Origin: CBDCOD01 sp965219665 | GTDB lineage: Bacteria > Pseudomonadota > Gammaproteobacteria > CAKMZV01 | DNA length: 64,000 nucleotides | Direction: 5' to 3' | NCBI GenBank assembly: GCA_965219665.1 | Contig: CBDCOD010000017.1 | Coordinates: 7,343-71,342, forward strand | Part shown: piece after piece, positions 57,601 through 63,600 of the stretch | Numbering within the stretch: position 1 is the stretch's first letter | Layout: each line of letters begins with the position of its first letter | Made by a program: the position numbers and the translations under genes | Notes under the pieces: model-generated | What the model was told of the DNA's origin: nothing | Database searches by the model: none | What the model saw: the letters and a program-made list of their open reading frames with translations, nothing else

Positions 57601-60600
57601 GGGGCGCGTTGCTAAGCGAACCGTAAAGGTGGCTTGTGTCGCACTTGACTCATATAGGGTATCTGTACTTAACGCACTAACGACCAAAGCACTTTCATCA
57701 TCATCTACAACTCGAACCATGGAATCTGCACTCACACTGCTGGTCCCTGACCAGTGTAATCTGGTATTTGTACTCGCTCCAGCTTGAACAGTAGAACTGA
57801 GACTTACAGTTACGGTTGCATCACCATCATCTATAACATTGTTTTGCGCAGTGACTGTAAATGACTGTGTTATATCCCAGTTAGCACTTGTAAATAATAG
57901 CTGATTTGTGCTCAGATTCAATGATTTTGTCGATTCTGGAGATAACACAACCTCTGAAGCAACAATCGTTAAAGAAACAGTGGACTCGGGTTGAGCGTCT
58001 AATACGACAAAAATAGCACTCTGAGCAGATGATTCTGATAACGAGAACGACTGAGGGGCTAGAGTGATTCCCGCTGTATCGTTGTCATCGATAGTAAATT
58101 GGTATACATCGCTCTCAAAATCAGGAACATTAATATACGGTATGTTGCCTGATGGCGTAAATGTCAATGCATATGTTGTCTTATCTTCATCTATTGAGTC
58201 ATCAATAGCAACGACCGTTACTGACTGCGAACTATTCCACCTAAAAGTATTTCCTGCGCCATCCGTAGAAAAGGCCAAACCAACAGAAGCACTTAACGTA
58301 CCATTGGTCCCATGTATCACAGCATACTGGTTGACGCTGCCATCAAGAAAATCTGGATGCAAAATAAGCGGCGACCCTGTGGGTGCTAAGCGCAAGGCTA
58401 TATTAAAAATAGCTGTTCCGCCTGCCTCACTCACAGTTCCAGTTGTTGGACTAATGGTAAATCCGTGCTCATCATTATCAATAGCTGTTATTTCTGTGTC
58501 TTGATTCGCGGCAAGCCCCCGATAGAAGCCAGAACTTGTGGCGGCTGACTCATACGAAATGACACTGTTAACATTTTGATCATTGATAGCATCATCAATA
58601 GCGGTGACCAATACAGTCTGTGGGATATTCCAATTGCTTGAAGTAAAGTTTAACTGGACAACTGAGGTCGATCCATTTAGCATAATTTGATGGCTAAGAT
58701 CACCCGCTAACGGCGTAGCTAGCAACACAATCTGCACAGTGCCAGTAGGCTGGGTTGCCAGAACTACACTCACTTGCGTTGTCAAATCACCATCTTCCGA
58801 AACAGAGGCAAATGTAGGAGATGGTAACACTGCTGCAACATCATTGTCTATAACAACAACCTGAGTAGTCTGATTGCTGACAAAATTAATGTAGTCATTT
58901 CCTGATTGCTGACTGGCAACAGAGATCGTTAACAGCTCAGTGTAGCTCACTCCCTCATCAATAAAATTGTCACGCCCAGCAAGTGTAACAAGCTGAGCAG
59001 TACTCCAATTGGCTGTGCTAAACGTCAAGCTATGTGTTGCATTGCCTTCAATCAACAGACTAGTTCCTCCATCGAAAAGCAGGGTAACCGTTCCTTCTGG
59101 AACAGAGGCAAGGCGCGTTTGCAGGGTAGCTGTTGTTGAGCTATCCTCCGATACAGTAAGCGGACTACTTGAAGTGAGTATGATACCTGCATCAGCCGTA
59201 GAGTTCAGCACGGACACCTGCGCATTCGCTGTTGCTGTTGCAACACCGTCGCCAACTGCAATGACAAAGGTATAACTAGAGGTGGATTCAAAATCTAATT
59301 CCTGATTAGCGTTTAGCCGCAAAACCCCTGTGCTGCTAATACTAAATCCTGCGGCTCCTGCACCGCTGAGTGCATACGACAGACTATCAGACTCGTCTGC
59401 GTCTGAAGCATTTATTTGCCCTACAACCGTTATCACATTCGGAGGACTAAAGTCGTTTTCTAGTATGTTAAACTGTGTCACACCTATCGTGGGCGTATCG
59501 TTTACAGGTGTGACAACCACTAAAAAGGATCCTGTGCTTGAATCCACTCCTCCAAACAAGGTACTACCATCATCTTGCAACATATAACTAATAGTTGCAG
59601 TACCAAAGGAATTAGGGTTAAAAGAGAAGGTTAGTGTGGCATCTTCAAGGTCTTGTAGTATGCTACTACTGATGGTTGGTGTGCTCACCAGAATATCCGA
59701 ATCATCTATAATATTTGTTAGACTCAATGTAATGTTTTGCGTAACACCCGCATTATTATCATCAAAATCCGTTATAACCCCTGCAGAGACCACTGTATAG
59801 CTTGAATCCTCTGCTATGACTAATGATGCACTATCTGCAGACGGCGCAAAATTAATCGTGCGTACTTGAATAACCACAGTGACCGTGGTGCTGTCCTCAC
59901 CATTACGCAATGTCCCACCATCATCTTGCACCGTAATACTCAATGTGACATTGCCCGAGGAGCCTAATACTGGGTCAAAACGAAGTGCTGCTGTGGTTGC
60001 ACCGACTGTGTACACAATGGTTGTACCTGACTCTAACACACTCGTAGAACCACTTGTTTGGATACTAAAAGAGAACGGCTGCTGAGCCAAACCGCTCAAG
60101 CCATCACCTTCATCTAAGTCCTGCAGCACAACAATCTCTTGAACACCCAGGAAATCTTCAAATATTGCAGAGTTGCCATTTGCTACAACATTCGTCTGAG
60201 TAACATTGCTCAGTGATACAGTTGGAGCGTCATTAACAGGGAGCACAGGTACTAAAAGATATGCCGTAGTTGTCGATACACCATCTGATAAACCAACCGT
60301 AATGGTCGCAGTGCCTGAGAAATCCGCCGGTGGAGTATAACCAATAGGTATTTGTTGTATGCCCGTTGAGACAGCACTAATCTGACCATCTATCTCAACA
60401 GCGCCCGTGGATACTGTAAGAGACCATGCACTGCTGCTAAACGCCTCACCGTCCAAGTCAAATCCACTTAAGGTTATAGCACGTGCTAACGAGGCATCTT
60501 CGTTGAAAACGTTCGTAACTGTTGAGGTAATTGCAGGAAAACCCTCTGGGAGCTCAAAGGTTCCATAGCGTGTAAGGGTCGCCCCAGGCTCGACAGCAAG

Positions 60601-63600
60601 CACTACGAACTCATCCACTCCGCTGACAACAACATAAGATGAAGCAAAATCAGTAGTGCCTGGTTGCGGTGGGCTATTACTCCAGGTATATTGAGGATGT
60701 CCAGGAAGTATATTGCTCCTATCTTGTTCACTATTTACTACCGCGTAAATTTGGTCTGCCAAACCAGTTGTACCATAGTCATACCTCAACGTAAATGGGT
60801 ATGTGTCGGCATTGGTTGACGCGATACCTAGCCACCGTGATGATGCAAAATTTGCTAAAACTGTGTCTATGAACAGGAGCTCTTCTCCTGTTTCTGGGAT
60901 TGCAAGATGGCCAGGAAAATCCTCTAACAAAGCGAGTATAGGCAAAACGCCACCTTCGGATATTGAAAATGCTGATCTGGCATAGAGATGACCACCATAT
61001 ATTCGGATATTGGCCAAATTATCCATATCAATAGCAGCGGAAATAACGGGAGTATTCGTGGCAACATTCACCTGAACAACCATACTTTGTGTATAGGAGA
61101 TGCCCCCCCTTGATATATCGCTCAGCGTAACAGTAAGGGTCGCCACCCCTGTTTGATCTGGCGCAACACTAAAATAAAGCGTAGCACTTCGTGCAGTATT
61201 ACTCAAAGTGCTCTCTACAACTGTACGCGCTGAATTAAAAGACACAACGGGCGTAGGATTTGCTGACATTAAAGAGCCAGCAGATGTTACACTAAATGTG
61301 GCTGAAGCATTCTCTTCACCAACAATTCCATTAACCTGGATTTGATGCCGGATAGTGTTTGTAGCGTTCTCCAGTAGCACCACCCTCGTTGCTGCAAGCG
61401 AAAAAACAGGTATAGAGCCCGTTATCCCAAAAGTTATTGTATTGGTAGCGCTTGCACCAGCATTATCCTTGACAGTAAGCAAGACAACCGTTTGTGAACT
61501 GGTACCCACGAGCATAGAACTATGGTCAGGGGTGAGGGTGAGTGTGACTGTGCTACCATCAACATTAACTGTTCCACCTCCGCTTAAGATAGTAGAAGCG
61601 TCTAAAAAAAAGAGGTCTTCAACGTCTGGGTCTAAGATATCAGCATCTGTAATCACCACATCTATACTCGCTCTATCCGCTGTACCCGTAGTAAAAATGG
61701 CAGTAACGGTAGGCGTATTATTGACACCGTCAACTTGAAAGACAATGGTGTTCGTTGCAGTTAGCCCCGTATTGTCTTCAATCGTAAACTCAACATCAAT
61801 TTGGGCAGGGCTTCCCCCGAATAGACTACTTTGATCGCCACTCAGACTATCGCTTGGAGTCAAAATGACTGTATTTCCATTTAATGATACCGTTCCAGTA
61901 CCGTTTATTATCGTTGCCGCTGTGACGGAGAAGGTAGAGTCAGCATCTGCATCCGTTACATGCTGATCTAAAATGGTAACACCAATAGTGCTATCTTCAC
62001 TGCCTATTTCGGAGACCAAGGCAACGACAGATGGAGGAAAGTCAACCGCGGTATAGATTAGTGTAAGGGACCGAGTCGTGCGGTTATTAATCGCTTCTCC
62101 ATCATCTAGTGTGACTTCAACAACTGCCGAGCCGCTAGAAGCATTTAAAACTTCGCTAATAGTCACCGAGCCACCATCACCAAAAGCTGCAAAAGATACG
62201 GTTGCAAAGCCAACATCCGTAGTGCTTATTGAGTACATCAATGGTTGTACCACATCATCGTCCCCATCATCAAAGTTGATGACGAAAACAGTTCTCTGGC
62301 CATAGCCTTCAGTCAGTGTAAGAGTTGACTCTGTTAGATCAAATACCGGAGGAGCATTAACAGTGATTGTTGAAGTGGGTGGACTGCTATCACTAGCAAT
62401 CGCATTAACAGTGACCGTTGAAGTGGCTGTATTACTGCTATCACTAGCAGTAACCGTTAATGTTAACACTGTTGGCTTAGGAAAGTGCGGTGTTAAAGCA
62501 AGGGTGATGCGCCCCGTACTGCTTAAGTTAAATAGGTGCGCGCCATCACCTGTCATACCGTAGGACAACACGGCATCATCTGCATCATAGAACAAACTTT
62601 GAACAGCAGTGGAGTGAAAAACTACTGTGTCTGTAGTCTCAACTCCAGTTAGCTGAGCAGCAGGAATCGTTAACGGGGACTCCTCTATCAAGCGTACCCT
62701 GTAGTCATTCCTATCAACTACAAGAATACGACCAGAGGCATCTACGTCTATATCTGTGATGTTCCTAAATTGAGCTGTAGGCGCAGGACCATCCGCATAC
62801 CCTTCTGCCGCAGTTCCAGCAAAATTGTAAATTGTAGATCCATCTGGACTAACCGCCCAAATAGCACGACTTACAGTAATTAAAAGCCGACCATCTGGCA
62901 TAACAACTATACCATTTAGGTTTTCTAAGCTTGACTCAGTTGGTCTGCCAGTGACAGGATATCCTAAAACTCCATTACCGACATAGGTAGAGACTTGTGT
63001 GCCCTCAGCATTGATGATGCGGATTTTTCCATTTAAGCGATCAGCAACAGCTACTCTGCCATCTGGAAAAAGGGCAACATCAGTAGGGGAGTTGAACCGA
63101 GCAGTTCCTGCAGGGCCGTCTATATCACCGACCGCACCCGTTCCCGCATAAGTTGTTATTGTGCCCAAGGCACTGACTGCAAAAATAGCATTTGAAGCAC
63201 GCACAGCAACCAGGAGCGTTCCATCAGCCATTAACTCCATACCATAGGCGTCTCTAAAATGCTCCGTGCCACCGACAGGGTCGCCTTCGGCATAGGTTGT
63301 TACAGTAGAGCCACTGGCATCAATCGCATAAATAGGGCGCGTACTAATGAGATTGGTTACGAAAACTCTCCCATCAGGCGCAGATACTGCCTTCGGAGGG
63401 ACAAAAAACCAAGCATCGGAAGCAGCGGCAGGGGTATTAGGGACGTTGTTATTGGGGTCGCTATCTTGATCCCTTCTGAGAGCAGTCAAAGCACCAGCAT
63501 ACGTTGATACAGTTGAGCCATCTGCGCTAATGACCCGAATGGCATCTCTGTTTGGTTCAACAACAAGAACGCGCCCATCGGGCAAAAAGGTAACTCCTGT

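Noticed and set aside
45643..57708. CRISPR-like regular repeat pattern
   Set aside because: The repeats are 1827-bp contiguous coding units without spacers.
46191..57787. Repeated reading frames of 100-146 codons on both strands within the array, spaced 1827 bp
   Set aside because: They are out-of-frame or antisense shadows of the giant gene; their regular spacing only reflects the coding repeat.
62483..62491. A Pasteurellaceae-type uptake signal core (AAGTGCGGT)
   Set aside because: I noticed only one occurrence, inside coding sequence; a genuine uptake-signal genome would show many in a window of this size.
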